This document shows, in pieces, positions 42,557-53,505 of a DNA stretch of 64,000 nucleotides. A model generated the notes under the pieces. That model ran no database searches. It had not been told where the DNA came from and saw only the letters and a list, made by a program, of their open reading frames with translations. Where the stretch lies: NCBI RefSeq assembly GCF_003589595.1, contig NW_020654748.1, positions 2,920,320-2,984,319 on the forward strand, in the 5' to 3' direction. The stretch is from Hyposmocoma kahamanoa. Taxonomy: Eukaryota; Arthropoda; Insecta; Lepidoptera; Cosmopterigidae. Position 1 is the first letter of the stretch, and every line of letters begins with the position of its first letter. The position numbers and the translations under genes were made by a program.

Positions 42557-43626
42557 TATTCGGTAAATAAAATTCAATTTAATTCCTGGAAATCTTGGAA
42601 AAATGCATTAGGTAGGATAGAGGCTGCACGCCAAAGCGTCGGAGATGGGCACACGGCTCTCAAATAAAAGTTGTCAAGTTGTTTAATCAGGTTCTACCGG
42701 AACCAAAAATTTTTTTAATATGGCAAGTTCAAGATGGCCGCCATTAACAACTGACTTTTCTAAATCTTCGCAGCTGTCAATGATATACGAGAGGATTCAT
42801 CGTGCGATCATACCAACTACCCTCACATATAACTACACTGGAGCAGTCAATAACCCTGCTCCCTCCCACCCAAATTCAAGAAATAAGTATTACGTAGTTT
42901 ATTTTATTATTTCACTTCCCAACGCACACGTCCGTCACTAATTCGGCTAGGGTCCATTGAAAACCAGCGTCACGGCTATTCTTGGCTGTGGATATAGCTG
43001 GATGAGATCCTTTTGCATATGCCACAGCTGCACATGTATCAGTATAGTTTTAAGTTAATAGTAAGAGCAGTTGTTTAAATTAATAAAATAGTATAGAATA
43101 GAATTCATTTATTGTTTGAATGTGGTGAACACTGAAGTCTTATGAACATAATTACATTCCTCACAATCTTCCCGCTACGGGCGTACAATGTTTAAGGTAC
43201 AAATTAATTATGAAATTTAAATAAACCTGTACATAAATCTCATTAATTCATTATTACATTAATTTCATTTATATTTGTTCATATTGCTTATAACCATTGA
43301 CTTACAAATAAATGGACGACGGGTCTAATACAAAAACCACGAAAAAAATGTCCCAAGTCAACCTATTTAAACGTAGTGACATGTAAAGGAATATGAAAAA
43401 GCTAAAACGTTGAATTTAAATTGTAATGTCATCGCAGTACTGTCTAATTCTGCTTGCTTCGCTGTCAGTCGAACAAACGAAGACTAAAGCGTGAATGACG
43501 CTCTGTATACGATATTTTAACGCCCTATAAGTTCGGACACTTTTTAGCGCGGACCCGACGAATTGTAAGTCAATGCTTATAACCATATTTATTCAAACGG
43601 TTACAACGCAGTTATACACGCAGGGT
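42557..43626. other. Unassigned intergenic sequence
   Basis: 42720-43020 is less AT-rich (73-codon frame at 42720-42941, no domain). No gene recognised. Confidence 0.4.
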
Positions 43627-43752
43627 CGGGAGAAATATTTGTATGGCCTACATTTATATCTCTCGTGAGTTTGGGTGTAATTTGTGGCTGCCTACTTACG
43701 TGTGTGTACATGCACCCGCGTTACAGGGTTTCCCCAGTGCGGGGTTATAAGT
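43627..43752 (+). mobile_element. SINE-1, head-less copy
   Basis: GGGAGAAATATTTGTATGGC, CGTGAGTTTGGGTGTAATTT, CAGGGTTTCCCCAGTGCGGG. The tRNA-like head with boxes A and B is missing. Confidence 0.8.
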
Positions 43753-44030
43753 AAAAAAAAATCAAAAAATCATTTTAACTGTGAAAACTATTTTTAATTA
43801 GCCACATCTTTAAAGTTTTGTCAAAAGTCGTACTATCTGACATTTTTATGTCATCTGGCAAGTAATTATATACACGAATGGCCGTAGAGCAAACACTTCT
43901 AAATCAAAATGTTTGCTACGATGTCTTTTTGTTTTTTTTTTGTTTTTATTTACATTACTTTTTTGGGTTTTTTTTTAATATTGTGGCGTTGCAATAAATT
44001 GTTTCTATTTCTATTCTATTTGTTATTCAA

Positions 44031-44224
44031 CTGCCTCCGTGGCCGACGGTTACCATACTGGACTGCCACGCAAAGGTCATGGGTTCGACTCCCGGATCGA
44101 GAGAAATATTTATACGGCCTACATTTATTTCTCTCGTGAGTTTGGATGTAATTTGTGATTGTCTATATGTGTGTCCATGCCACCCGCAATACAGACTTGC
44201 CCTAGTGCGAGACTATGAGTGTGG
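44031..44224 (+). mobile_element. SINE-1, near full length
   Basis: CTGCCTCCGTGGCCGACGGT (box A with one base lost), GGGTTCGACTCCCGG (box B with one change), body and CCCTAGTGCGAGACTATGAG end; no AAT tail. Confidence 0.85.
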
Positions 44225-46143
44225 TTAATAAACTGCGGGTGTAAGATAAGATTATTTCCCAGGGTGTTGTCTAAAATAGAAATACACCTGTAATGCCATT
44301 ACAAGGACCTAGACCTCAGCACCTTTGCATGTTTAGATAGAAATCAGCACACGATTGCCAATACTCAAGTTAAAAAATCATTAAATATTGACAGTCAAAG
44401 TAATTTCGCATAATTTATCGACAGATAATTACCATTGTAAATATTAAACTCATCCATAAAGTCAAGGTGCTACAATAAATAAATGTATGTATGAAAGTTT
44501 GTTTGTTATGAAGGTTGACAGTTTGACTATGTGTCAAGGCCCTTTTGACAACACATGATCTCATGAGATTTCATGACGATGTAATAAGCTGTAATAAGTT
44601 GACATGTTCTAGTGTTGGCCATGGGAAATAATAAGTAAACTATACTAGTTACATCATGTTCTTGCAACATAGTACATGTGTGATGTTATTTTTAAGTTTG
44701 ATCACCACGAAAGCCAATTACTTTTCTGAAATTACTCCACTAGTTTGTTATAATTTAATTTAATTGTTATACGAACAAATTACAAAGTAGCTTAAGAACT
44801 AAAACGATGTAACGTAAACCCAATTTTGACCATACGTCATCATGTCGTTTCACAAGCCTTAAACAACATGCTTGTTGCTATGTAATTATAAGTCATTTTT
44901 GTACTATTTTTTTTCATAATTACGATGGTCCTCTTAAAAATTTAAACACTTGTCCGATAATAAACTCGTTCACACAAAGGTATGCTAAATTAAATACCAA
45001 AATTAAAAGCAAAGGGAAAGAGGTTGGCAATTTTAACATGTAGTTACTCTACTAAGCGGTAGGCTACAGTTCTATTTCGTCGCCTTAAAGTGAAAACCCC
45101 GCATATGCCTTTTCACATAGTTAGTTTTTACTGATTTTTATTGAAGAAATTCTTATAAACTTCTTGCTCACATATATCATCAAAGTAATATAATATCTGA
45201 AAGAGGTAAGTATGATTTAACTAATTAATATTTTAACTACAAACATAATAATGTTGTAATGTTAAAACGCAATAGCGTTTACTACATTTACCACCACATT
45301 TTTGTCTTCGTTCTGAAAAAATTACATGGAAATCACATTCACTCTAAGAAGATGATTTGTAGAAAAGGTACGAATTCTTTGATGAAAATTGTACCTTAAA
45401 CCAATAATATAGTGCTTATTATACTGATATTATGTAAACATGAAATTTTATTTCGGTAAAAATTAAATATTACATAATTTCGCTAATTAAAAATAATGTA
45501 AAACACAAGCATTTATATATTCATATTATGCAACGAAATTAAAATATAAACCAAGTAACAGTCATAGAAAAGTAACAACTATATGCACCACTATACGTTT
45601 CTCAATACGTAACTAGGCATACACGTATCTCAAATCACAGGTAGATAATAAGCACAAGGTCGGCTAATATTTGATAGCACATCGCTAATGTAATGCTAAG
45701 CTGATGGTTTGTCCAAATTAACTTGCAACATTAAAACGTGGGACCATGTCGCAGTAACTCTGATGCAAACAGTGCAGTAACTTAGGAGAGTTAAGGAGCA
45801 AGTAGTTGCGACAAAGTGCTATCGTTTGCACAAATTCTGGTTTCAAAACTAAAATTGTATTTCTATTTTAATTTTCTTGCTATAAAAAAAACGACCCTAT
45901 ATCGTCGACTGTAACACGAATGGATGCAAATTTAAATTTTTTAACGGAAAGTGCTACGATTCCGAATTTTGTGTTCTATGTTGTGAAGCGTACAGTTCAT
46001 TTTTGTTAAAATTATAAGTGACATCTATTAATGTTGTTAGGGGCTATGTGGTTCTGTCTAAAAATAATTTACCTATAATCGCGTTTACGAGGGTTGACGA
46101 TGTTAGTAGTTTAAGGGTGGCAATATAAAATTATATATAATTT
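44225..46143. other. Unassigned AT-rich intergenic sequence
   Basis: 44722-44762 carries CCACTAGTTTGTTATAATTT, a SINE-2 3' end fragment (minus). Otherwise about 1.9 kb without gene or recognised repeat. Confidence 0.45.
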
Positions 46144-46601
46144 TATTGCACAAAGAAAAGACAGATAAAACACTCATCTACAAAGGTGAGCTTATCTCTA
46201 GAAGAGATCTCTTCCAGTCAACCCTAGCCGTGGTGTAAAAGTGAAGTCTGCGGAACTAATTATTGTACAATAAAATTAAAATCTAAATGTGAAAAAAAAA
46301 CATAAATGATGGTAATATACGAATGACATACATACAGATCTACATGAACTTTATATACAAAAATACATACGTAAACAGAATATATATTATGATAACAAAT
46401 TACTAGTTTATATGTATGTTACCGATTAACTATCTAATGCTTCTCGACAGGAAGTGCTCTTTTAATTTGTGTGTGAAAGATGGCACGGATGGACAGTCAC
46501 GAATGCCAGCAGGTTTATTCCACATACGAACTGCACTTACCGTAAAAGAATCACCCATAGCTAAAATTAAAAAAGTGACTGTTCCCATACGTCGGAAATG
46601 A
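46144..46601 (-). pseudogene. LINE relic with ORF2 C-terminus
   Basis: On the minus strand, from 46600 to the TAG at 46430-46432, the frame reads RMGTVTFLILAMGDSFTVSA, then VRMWNKPAGIRDCPSVPSFT and HKLKEHFLSRS. The combination F-x-V-x-A-V-R-x-W-N-x-x-P-x-x-I-R, P-S-x-x-x-F-x-x-x-L-K-x-H is a classic LINE C-terminal signature (compare W-N-N-I-P-P-P-I-R at about 41970). The 3' UTR runs down to about 46185, where AAAGGTGAGCTTATC then AGAGATCTCTTCCAG (plus strand) matches the family tail at 60245-60310. The copy is 5'-truncated; only about 57 codons remain. Confidence 0.65.
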
Positions 46602-46639
46602 ACCTATTTATACTTCAAAAAAGGAGATTTTCAATTTTA

Positions 46640-46800
46640 CTGTATTTTTATTCTGTGTATGTTACGCAATTACACCGACATTTATAAACCGATTTAGATG
46701 ATTTTTTACTAAAAAGGGGGTACCTCTTTTTAGTAAAAAATTTGAAAAAGATATTCCACCTCTAAGGCTAAGGGGATGAATCCAGTATTTTGGATTCAAC
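46640..46800 (-). repeat. Family D repeat with a hairpin replacement
   Basis: TAAACCGATTTAGATGATTT then, after the hairpin, ATATTCCACCTCTAAGGCTA and AGGGGATGAATCC. The segment that in other copies reads GGTCCCATTTACATTTC is replaced by an inverted copy of the preceding bases. Confidence 0.65.
46701..46741. repeat. Perfect 16-bp inverted repeat, 9-nt loop
   Basis: ATTTTTTACTAAAAAG (46701-46716) and CTTTTTAGTAAAAAAT (46726-46741) are exact complements, within the family D copy. Confidence 0.95.
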
Positions 46801-46896
46801 TCACAAACGATTTCAATTAAATTTGGTAAATATAGGGTTTTTCAACAAGAACTTTGTTTTGTAAATCAAAATAAAACAATAAATTTAGACCAAGTA

Positions 46897-47125
46897 CAAA
46901 GACACGACGCAAGCACATAGAAAAATTCGTAAGGTCCGTTGGTTCGTTCCGTGGCTTAGTTGGTATAGCGTCTGGCACGGTATGCAAGAAGACGTCGGTT
47001 CGAATCCGACCGGATCGAAGGAATTTTTTCTGAGTGTTCGATCTTTGTATTAATAATTATAACAAACTAGTGGAGTAATTTCACAAAAAATAATTGGATA
47101 TCAATTCAATTAAAATTTAATTATT
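46897..47125 (+). mobile_element. SINE-2, full length
   Basis: The 5' part is GACACGACGCAAGCACATAG, then AAAAATTCGT. The tRNA-like part is CCGTGGCTTAGTTGGTATAG (box A) and GTCGGTTCGAATCCGAC (box B GGTTCGAATCC). The 3' part is TCTGAGTGTTCGATCTTTGT, ATTAATAATTATAACAAACT, AGTGGAGTAATTTCACAAAA. The order is shared with 61092-61262. Confidence 0.75.
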
Positions 47126-47228
47126 ACAGTGAATAGCGACATCTCTCGCCAGGACTGGTAGCTGTAAAGGTATTAACTGGGTGATAAATCTGTCATCATA
47201 GATTTCTCATAGATGGCGCTACGACTAA

Positions 47229-47302
47229 AAAGTCGTTACAAACTAGTGGAGTAATTTCACAAAAAATAATTGAATATCAATTCAATAAAAATTTAATTAA
47301 TA
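47229..47302 (+). mobile_element. SINE-2 3' tail fragment
   Basis: ACAAACTAGTGGAGTAATTT then CACAAAAAATAATTGAATAT, repeating the end of the preceding copy about 170 bp upstream. Confidence 0.65.
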
Positions 47303-47375
47303 AATTTAGATTCAAATTTTTATAGTATTAAAAAAAGGTAAGGTTTGGCAATTATGAACGAAATTGATATCTGAT

Positions 47376-47838
47376 TCAATGTCCACCACGATCACAGTTA
47401 CAGATGTCTATTCGTTCATCACCGTTTTTAATCACTTTTTGACAAAATAGTCGTTAATCTCTTCACGAATTTTGAGTTTTAAGGCTGCAATCGATTCGAT
47501 TCGCTCCGCATAGACTTTGTCTTTAACATAACCCCATAAAAAATAATCCAGCGGTGTTAAATCACATGATCGACCTGGCCAATTAACGGCTGAATGTCGT
47601 GAAATTATGCGATCGGGAAATTTGGTTTGCAATAAATTCATTGTTTCGGTGGCTGTGTGACACCGTCTTGTTTAAACCACATGTTAGTGTTACCCAAATC
47701 ATCAATAATAGGCCAAAATTGAGTTGTTAACATCTGTCGATAGCGTAATCCATTGACCGTAACCGCATTTCCAGCTGAATTTTCGAAAAAAAAAACGGCC
47801 CAAATACACAAACTTGTAGGGTCGGTTTTTTTTTTCAT
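47376..47838 (-). pseudogene. Mariner/Tc1-superfamily transposase, frameshifted C-terminal part
   Basis: The minus-strand frame 47838-47638 reads FFFENSAGNAVTVNGLRYRQ and ends MWFKQDGV. The next frame continues MNLLQTKFPDRIISRHSAVN, WPGRSCDLTPLDYFLWGYVK and KIREEINDYFVKK. A third short frame gives RIDICNCDRGGH before the stop at 47376-47378. The F-x-Q-D-G motif holds the second catalytic aspartate and L-T-P-L-D-Y-F-L-W-G the third acidic residue (Asp, as in mariner-type DDD enzymes). The N-terminal helix-turn-helix domains and the first catalytic aspartate are missing, and at least two frame breaks (near 47640 and 47430) make the gene inactive. I could not define terminal inverted repeats. 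The upstream end meets a small MITE (47921). Confidence 0.85.
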
Positions 47839-47920
47839 AAAGTAGTTTTTATTATTTCAGATCTAAATCACACAAATTACACCAATGCAGTCGCTAATTG
47901 TCTACCTTTACACACACGCG

Positions 47921-48024
47921 CGACTTAAGCAGCGATACAAACATGCGACTGCATCGATACGATTGCATCAATGCAAGCGCGCGTTTGCATCGATATACGA
48001 GCGATTGCATCGCTGCTAAAAGTC
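47921..48024. mobile_element. Short MITE with inverted ends
   Basis: CGACTTAAGCAGCGATACAA at the left is mirrored by GCGATTGCATCGCTGCTAAA, then AGTCC, at the right. The ~100-bp interior repeats GCATCGAT-like words. It directly abuts a SINE-1. Confidence 0.55.
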
Positions 48025-48160
48025 CCCGTTTATACTCTTACATCTAAACTCACAAGATAAATAAATACAGGGCATACAAATATTTCTCCCGACCCGGGAA
48101 ACGAACCTTGTACCTCTGCGTGGCAGACAAGCATGGTAGCCGTTCGGCCACGGAGGCAGT
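48025..48160 (-). mobile_element. SINE-1, 3'-truncated
   Basis: ATCTAAACTCACAAGATAAA to CCGTTCGGCCACGGAGGCAG. The 3' GGTTTCCCTAG block is missing; box A is intact, box B carries an extra A (GGGAAACGAACC). Confidence 0.8.
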
Positions 48161-48570
48161 TGAGTATAATGGAGTGATCAACTGCATATATACCGCATAG
48201 TACTAACCACTGAATAGCTCGCTGGCTCTCGGTATCCTCAGTCTTCTTCCTAAGTATACTTTTTAATGAAAAGTATATTAACACATGGCCGTGACCAGGC
48301 CAACTGCTAATCGGCGATGCAAGCATTGTGAGATCAGTAAGTAACAGTACTTGGACGTTGGTAACTGCTAAATTTCACATCTCTTACGCAGCTTTTTGTT
48401 TACCTTTCGTTTCGATTCAAAAGTGCTATTATTATATTGTTGTTAAACAATATTGTCTATTGCGGTGTTTATTGAACGTAAACAAACATGTTTTATTGAA
48501 TGTAAAAACAACTGGTTTAAATCCAATACATAGATCCGCAAAAGGTACAATGAGAAATTATAAAAATCAA

Positions 48571-48672
48571 CTGATGCGATCTGTTGGTAAGAGCGGTAGC
48601 CACGGTGAGACAACAGACGTCGGTTTGAGTTCAGTAGGATTGAAGGAATTTTTAGGAACTTTGTCTTAATAA
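48571..48672 (+). mobile_element. SINE-2 diverged copy
   Basis: ACAGACGTCGGTTTGAGTTC (box B diverged), AGTAGGATTGAAGGAATTTT, ACTTTGTCTTAATAATAATA. Same order as the 46897 copy. Confidence 0.55.
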
Positions 48673-49081
48673 TAATAACAAACGAGCGTATGATTATCAC
48701 GGTATCAAAAACATCATGGCAGACATGACATAATATGAAACAAACCGCCATTTTGCAGCATTGCAGATTTGCTGTCTCACACACTGTTTATTGTTTGATA
48801 CTAAAGTCTGTTTTTTTAAAGAGTACTGCAGATGGTGAATTAGAGGTCTTGAGTACTGTCAAAAAATGCGTGATGATAAATACTTCCTATAATAATTATG
48901 CAAGTTAAAATCCAGTGAAAACAAATACCTGGAAGAAGTCGTACTTCGTGGCTTAAGAATCTCCGGACATGGTGCAACCTGAGCACAAGATCCTTGTTCC
49001 GTGCAGCTGTGTCTAAAATCCATATAGCCCTAATGATAGCCAACCTCCGGCAGGAGATGGCAAAAAGAAGAATGACACCAA
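48673..49081. other. Unassigned; probable old repeat 48930-49075
   Basis: 48955-49065 (AATCTCCGGACATGGTGCAA, CACAAGATCCTTGTTCCGTG, AGCCAACCTCCGGCAGGAGA) is GC-richer than its surroundings and looks like an old mobile-element segment of unknown type. Confidence 0.3.
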
Positions 49082-49372
49082 GGGACGAATCGGACAAGAC
49101 GTGCGCCTGATGGTAAGCTATACACCTGTCCATAACATTTGCAATGCCACTCAGATCTTTAAATCATAAAGATCTGAGGGGCAATGCCACTGCGCCCGTC
49201 ACCCTGAGACGTAAGTTGACAAGTCCCACGTGCCTGTAATTTCACTAGCACCCTTAATCTTCTAAACCGGAACACAGTAATACTGACATTACTGCTTGGT
49301 GGCAGAAATAGGTAAAGAGGCAGTACTTCCCTGGACGAACACTTTACAATGAGCTAGCTCTACTGCTATTAA
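49082..49372 (-). mobile_element. Family A, near full length
   Basis: GGGACGAATCGGACAAGACG, CATAACATTTGCAATGCCAC, GAGGGGCAATGCCACTGCGC, GGTGGCAGAAATAGGTAAAG, GCTAGCTCTACTGCTATTA (5' boundary). Confidence 0.85.
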
Positions 49373-50710
49373 TATGTAATGTTCTTTATATTTATTAATG
49401 TGTTGAAATAAATAAACGGCTTTATTATTATTGTTATGATACAGTTTCTAAGAACATATTGCGAAAAATTAATTAAATTTCAAAAACATGTTATAAAATA
49501 TTTCTATAAGTTAATTAAGTCCGAATCAGGTTTGTAAGCCTTTGCAAAAACATTTCACACATTTTTTGATCCCGTCTGTTCTAACGTGATCACTTTCTAC
49601 GATAAAAATATCCTGTTCCCATCACTACGAAATTGATTTAATTCTATTATGCAATATAAAACTAAGCTTGACCATGATTACCTTACAGTATTAATCAAAT
49701 TTCGCCTTGATCAAAACAGATATCGTTTACCGATAAAATCGATATCGTCTCGATTCAACGTTACCTCGATATATCGTTACATCATCGAGATAATTCCGTC
49801 AAAGCGACGTTAAAATCTTTGATAGCACATCTCTGTCGCCGTTATCGCAAAATCGAGATTATAATTTAAGATACCGATTGGAAAAAATGTTAAGACGACA
49901 TGCTTGAATGGTTTTATAAATTATGGATACAGATTAAGAAATAAAGATTGCAATTCTTAAAACCAAATAACTGTAGTAATACGTAACGTTCTTGTTATTG
50001 CAAGAATTTTGTCGTTTATTGTTACCTCATTGGACAATAATAACAAATTTATTTCTCTCCGCAAATTCGAGTTACAATTGCTTGGTACAAATTACACTTC
50101 AATCAAAGAACAATGGAAAAATATAGCTTAAAGAATTCGTTAGGGTTTTCAAAGGTCTTAATTACAAGTTTGAATAAAATAAATTCATTAGGTTTTTTAA
50201 ATTATACGAGCAATTGTCGGGAATAAAATCATATTGCCTAATAAAAGCATATAGAGCCATTTGAATAGTAAAGACTCTAACTGACATTTTTCAAAGAAAA
50301 ATACTTTAAGCGAAAATGCAAATGCGTTGTTTACGTCAAAAAAAAACACAAAGATTATTTATTTACTAAAAACAAAATAATTACAGTATCCGGTGTTGGG
50401 GCTACTTTTAAGTAAAAATTATTTGTGTTGGGAAACCCCGCTCTTCCAAATTACATTTTTAATTTTCATTTTAATTTACACAAGGAAATTAAAATTAATT
50501 AAACAGAAGAACTTAAAGAATATAGAATACGACAAGGCAGCAGTGTGTCTTAGCCTTATCGATAAAAATGGAAGTAAATTACTTTGCTATCCCGCGCTCC
50601 TCACTGGGTTGGAGGTTAAATCCTCGAACTTATTGCGTACTAAATTTACACTAAAAACAGAGAATTATTGATGTAATTAAACTATATTTTAAAGAAATAA
50701 CAAAGAACAA
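49373..50710. other. Unassigned AT-rich intergenic sequence
   Basis: The 92-codon frame at 50393-50671 has no recognisable domain. No gene or repeat recognised. Confidence 0.4.
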
Positions 50711-50965
50711 GTTTTTTTTAATAAGATGGAAAGTGACGATGAGGTCTACGATGAAGCATGCACGCCTAAATAATGCCTATTCACTCTCGCATTGAAAAGG
50801 TCCAAGTTATAATGTTCAGGGAACAAGTCTGCAGGCAGGGAATTCCACTCCATGGCCGTTCGCCATATAAATGTGGAAGCGTAACGCTTCGTGCGAACCT
50901 TTGGAATATCCGCAACATACTTTATTGTATAAAACATGATACAAACATACGGTATCTTTCGAACA
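50711..50965 (-). pseudogene. LINE family C, ORF2 C-terminus and 3' end
   Basis: On the minus strand a 63-codon frame (50937-50746) reads VRTKRYASTFIWRTAMEWNS, then LPADLFPEHYNLDLFNARVN and RHYLGVHASS. The motif R-x-x-R-Y-x-x-x-F-x-W-R-T-x-x-x-W-N-S-L-P-x-x-x-F-P-x-x-Y-x-L-x-x-F-x-x-R-V-N-R-H-x-L is the C-terminal end of a lepidopteran non-LTR retrotransposon ORF2. The downstream UTR is very short, and a T-run at 50711 marks the poly(A) end. Upstream codons stop matching near 50965, so this is a strongly 5'-truncated copy. The same region with more damage is at 54528-54730, and the plus-strand equivalent of its end is at 28687. Confidence 0.75.
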
Positions 50966-51697
50966 GATAAATATCTATAAATAAATAATTGACAACTGAA
51001 ATCAGTTGATAGTAATTACACTTCACAACCGGACTTTTATGTGTATTGAAAAAGATTTACGATTGCTGGAATCATTTATATTCCAGCGACAACTTTCTGT
51101 TGTGTGTTATTTCTGTCTTTAGTATATTATAAGTAGGGCTCGGATAAATATGTAGTATAAACTACAAAATATGTATGGGCAAAAAATCTTAAAATATGGA
51201 AAAAATGTTTTCACATAGACTACGCTTTATTATAAAAAAATCAACAAATTTTATTCCACTTCAATTTAATTTTCGTTAGTTTTATTGTTACAATACACAA
51301 TTACATGTTTTCTTTTAATTTTCAAAATTAAAATTCTGTGTCTTTGGTCGGAACAACGCTTTATACTGACTGAATGACCTTTCGACGTCACAGGATGTGA
51401 CTGGAGCAAACTTAAATTTGCACAAGTGCGCAAGTGAGTAGGTCACGTCTAGGTTGTCTTCTTATCTTCCGCAAAGTACACTGTAAATTTTTTTAGTGTA
51501 TAAAAACCATCATTTTTTTCAAGCAAGCACGGACCTTTATTTTTTTAATTCAATAAAATATCACGTAATATTGAAAATATAGATTATTGCAAGTTTCGTG
51601 TAAAAATATAGAAAATAAATGTCTGTTATTTTATTCCAAATATCATTATTTATCTAGAAAACAAACTAAAGAACGTCAATTAATGAAATATATTTAC
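50966..51697. other. Unassigned AT-rich intergenic sequence
   Basis: No gene or repeat recognised. Confidence 0.4.
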
Positions 51698-51880
51698 TGC
51701 CTCCGTGGCCGACGGTTACGATGCTGGACTGCCACGCAGAGGTCCCAGATTCGATTCCCGAGCCGGAAGAAATATTTGGATGGCCTACATTTATTTCTCT
51801 CATGAATTTGGGTGTAATTTGTGGTTGTCTATATGTGTGTCCATAGCACCCGCGACTCACGCTGGAACATACTCACTGAT
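51698..51880 (+). mobile_element. SINE-1, near full length
   Basis: ACTGCCTCCGTGGCCGACGG, AGATTCGATTCCCGAGCC (box B with one change), CTCATGAATTTGGGTGTAAT and CATAGCACCCGCGACTCACG; the last block is altered. Confidence 0.85.
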
Positions 51881-52175
51881 GCTATATAAAAAAACAGCAA
51901 CTTGTATATACAAAAAACAACCGCTACTATCTATTACAAACTCTACTAAACGTTCGAAATCGTTAACCAAAAAGATAACTTTCAAACTCGTTCTTAAATT
52001 CGTCTCACCGATTTACCTAATCACGGGCAATGTACTATGTTAAATACAAAATTTGACCTATTCACGTTAACCATTTCCTTTCCTATTTTAGTAACTACAG
52101 TATCTTTTACAGTAAAGTTCTTTTTTTCATATTTGATAGCAGTAGAGCTCCTTTTTTATGCTAATTTGTTCGTTT
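51881..52175. other. Unassigned intergenic sequence
   Basis: Covered by the tail of a 112-codon frame that starts inside the SINE; not called as a gene. Confidence 0.4.
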
Positions 52176-52312
52176 TTCATGATACCAAGTGACAGCACGA
52201 ACAAGTTTTGCGCCTGGTGGCAAGTGACACCATTGTCCATAACAGTTGCAGTGTCTCTCAGAGCTTCAATTCGCAAAGATCTGAGACTGAGACATAAGTT
52301 GTACTAGTCCAA
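52176..52312 (-). mobile_element. Family A, truncated copy
   Basis: CCAAGTGACAGCACGAACAA, GCGCCTGGTGGCAAGTGACA, CATAACAGTTGCAGTGTCTC, TTCGCAAAGATCTGAGACTG, GACATAAGTTGTACTAGTCC. The 5' half of the unit is missing. Confidence 0.75.
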
Positions 52313-52718
52313 TTCTTAGCGTGTCTACTATTTGAGGACTACATGGACCGTGAATACCACGTTGCTACCTTGACTGCGCTGTCCGTGGCCGCGCATAGAT
52401 CTTCCCTCGTATAGGTATTAGGACACAAGGGGCACTACGGTAAGTGCTGCATGGACTGTATTGGAGCACCACAGTCACATTGGGATTGACTAGTATCCCT
52501 AAGACCCCATTTACACATCGTGTCTCTGCAGAGCCTAACTGAATGCGAAGACTATTTAATGATGAAAAGGGTGTGAACCGCCAATGTGCCGTGTTCAAGA
52601 TCACGGCACTAAAATAGCATACTTTTGTTTACATAAATTTATACCATAAGTAAAGTCAAAATAAAAAGGCTGTAACAAGAAAAGAGTATAAAAAACAGTT
52701 ACAACGCTGCTTAAGTAC
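52313..52718. other. Unassigned, GC-richer sequence
   Basis: 52330-52620 is compositionally like coding or old repeat DNA; the best frame is minus-strand 52604-52365 (79 codons), with no domain that I recognise. Confidence 0.3.
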
Positions 52719-53003
52719 TAACCGCTCACGCGATACATGCAGCCGTAGATGCATACCACACCTAGAGGTGCCGGTAATGATATCGAAATTATAACAGGTA
52801 AAAGAACTAATATTAATTGCTATTTCGGTAACTACTTACATTTTATTTGAGATGTTTTTTTTTGGTAGTACGGAGGGTATTTATTTAGCAATGCAGAATA
52901 ATAATTTTTATTTATAAAAACTTGTATTTAAACTGAATCCTTTTCTAATTTGCGAAACCAAATAGCCGCCATTTTGCGGTAGGAGGAGCGCATCGCGTGA
53001 GCG
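52719..53003. mobile_element. MITE with CCGCTCACGCGAT ends
   Basis: The left terminus CCGCTCACGCGATACATGC is mirrored by GAGCGCATCGCGTGAGCGG at the right (13 bp exact core). Length is about 280 bp, with an AT-rich, non-coding interior. The left half is shared with 32462-32605. Confidence 0.6.
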
Positions 53004-53224
53004 GAAACGTGAGACAGACTTACCCCGAAAGGGCCGAGTTATACAATATTAGTAGGTTAGATTGGTATTAAAATTGGCACATAATTTAGGATGGGAACTG
53101 GTAAAAGGATCACAATTAGACGAGAAACGCTGCTCTCTACAACGATTGAGCAGAGAGTGACGACGGAAAGAAACAAAATGAGAATGGCGGGACAAAGGAA
53201 TTAAAAAACGATCTAAAATTTGAA

Positions 53225-53295
53225 AACAAGTGGCCAGGAACCACAGGATAGGTGATAAAAAGGTGGGATGACGATGGAAAGAGGTCGCATCATCA
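53225..53295. repeat. Short LINE-like patch shared with 32010
   Basis: GGCCAGGAACCACAGGATAG, then TAAAAAGGTGGGATGACGAT. In one frame it suggests K-R-W-D-D, a LINE C-terminal word; too short for classification. Confidence 0.35.
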
Positions 53296-53414
53296 CAAGG
53301 ACTTCCACACGGGCCACCGCAGATCGCAACCTGGTGGTAGTTGCTCTTGAGGTATGATGAAACCAGGTGGTGTGGGGTTTTCCGTTTCCACAATGCACAC
53401 CTAGTGACAGTAGG

Positions 53415-53505
53415 ACTCGCAGTACCACTCGCAGGTTTTGTGTGCCTGTAACTTCATTACCACCCAAACCCTTCCAAACTGGAACGCAGTAATGTGGCAG
53501 TACTT
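53415..53505 (-). mobile_element. Family A, small diverged fragment
   Basis: GTGTGCCTGTAACTTCATTA, CCACCCAAACCCTTCCAAAC, TGGAACGCAGTAATGTGGCA. Only the middle of the unit. Confidence 0.55.

Noticed and set aside
46931..47010. Functional tRNA gene at the SINE-2 head
   Set aside because: Boxes A and B are good, but the sequence continues into a conserved SINE body, recurs at 61 kb, and lacks a clear matching acceptor stem.
53049..53467. Overlapping minus-strand frames of 114 and 84 codons
   Set aside because: They coincide with a family A fragment and a LINE-like patch; no recognisable protein.
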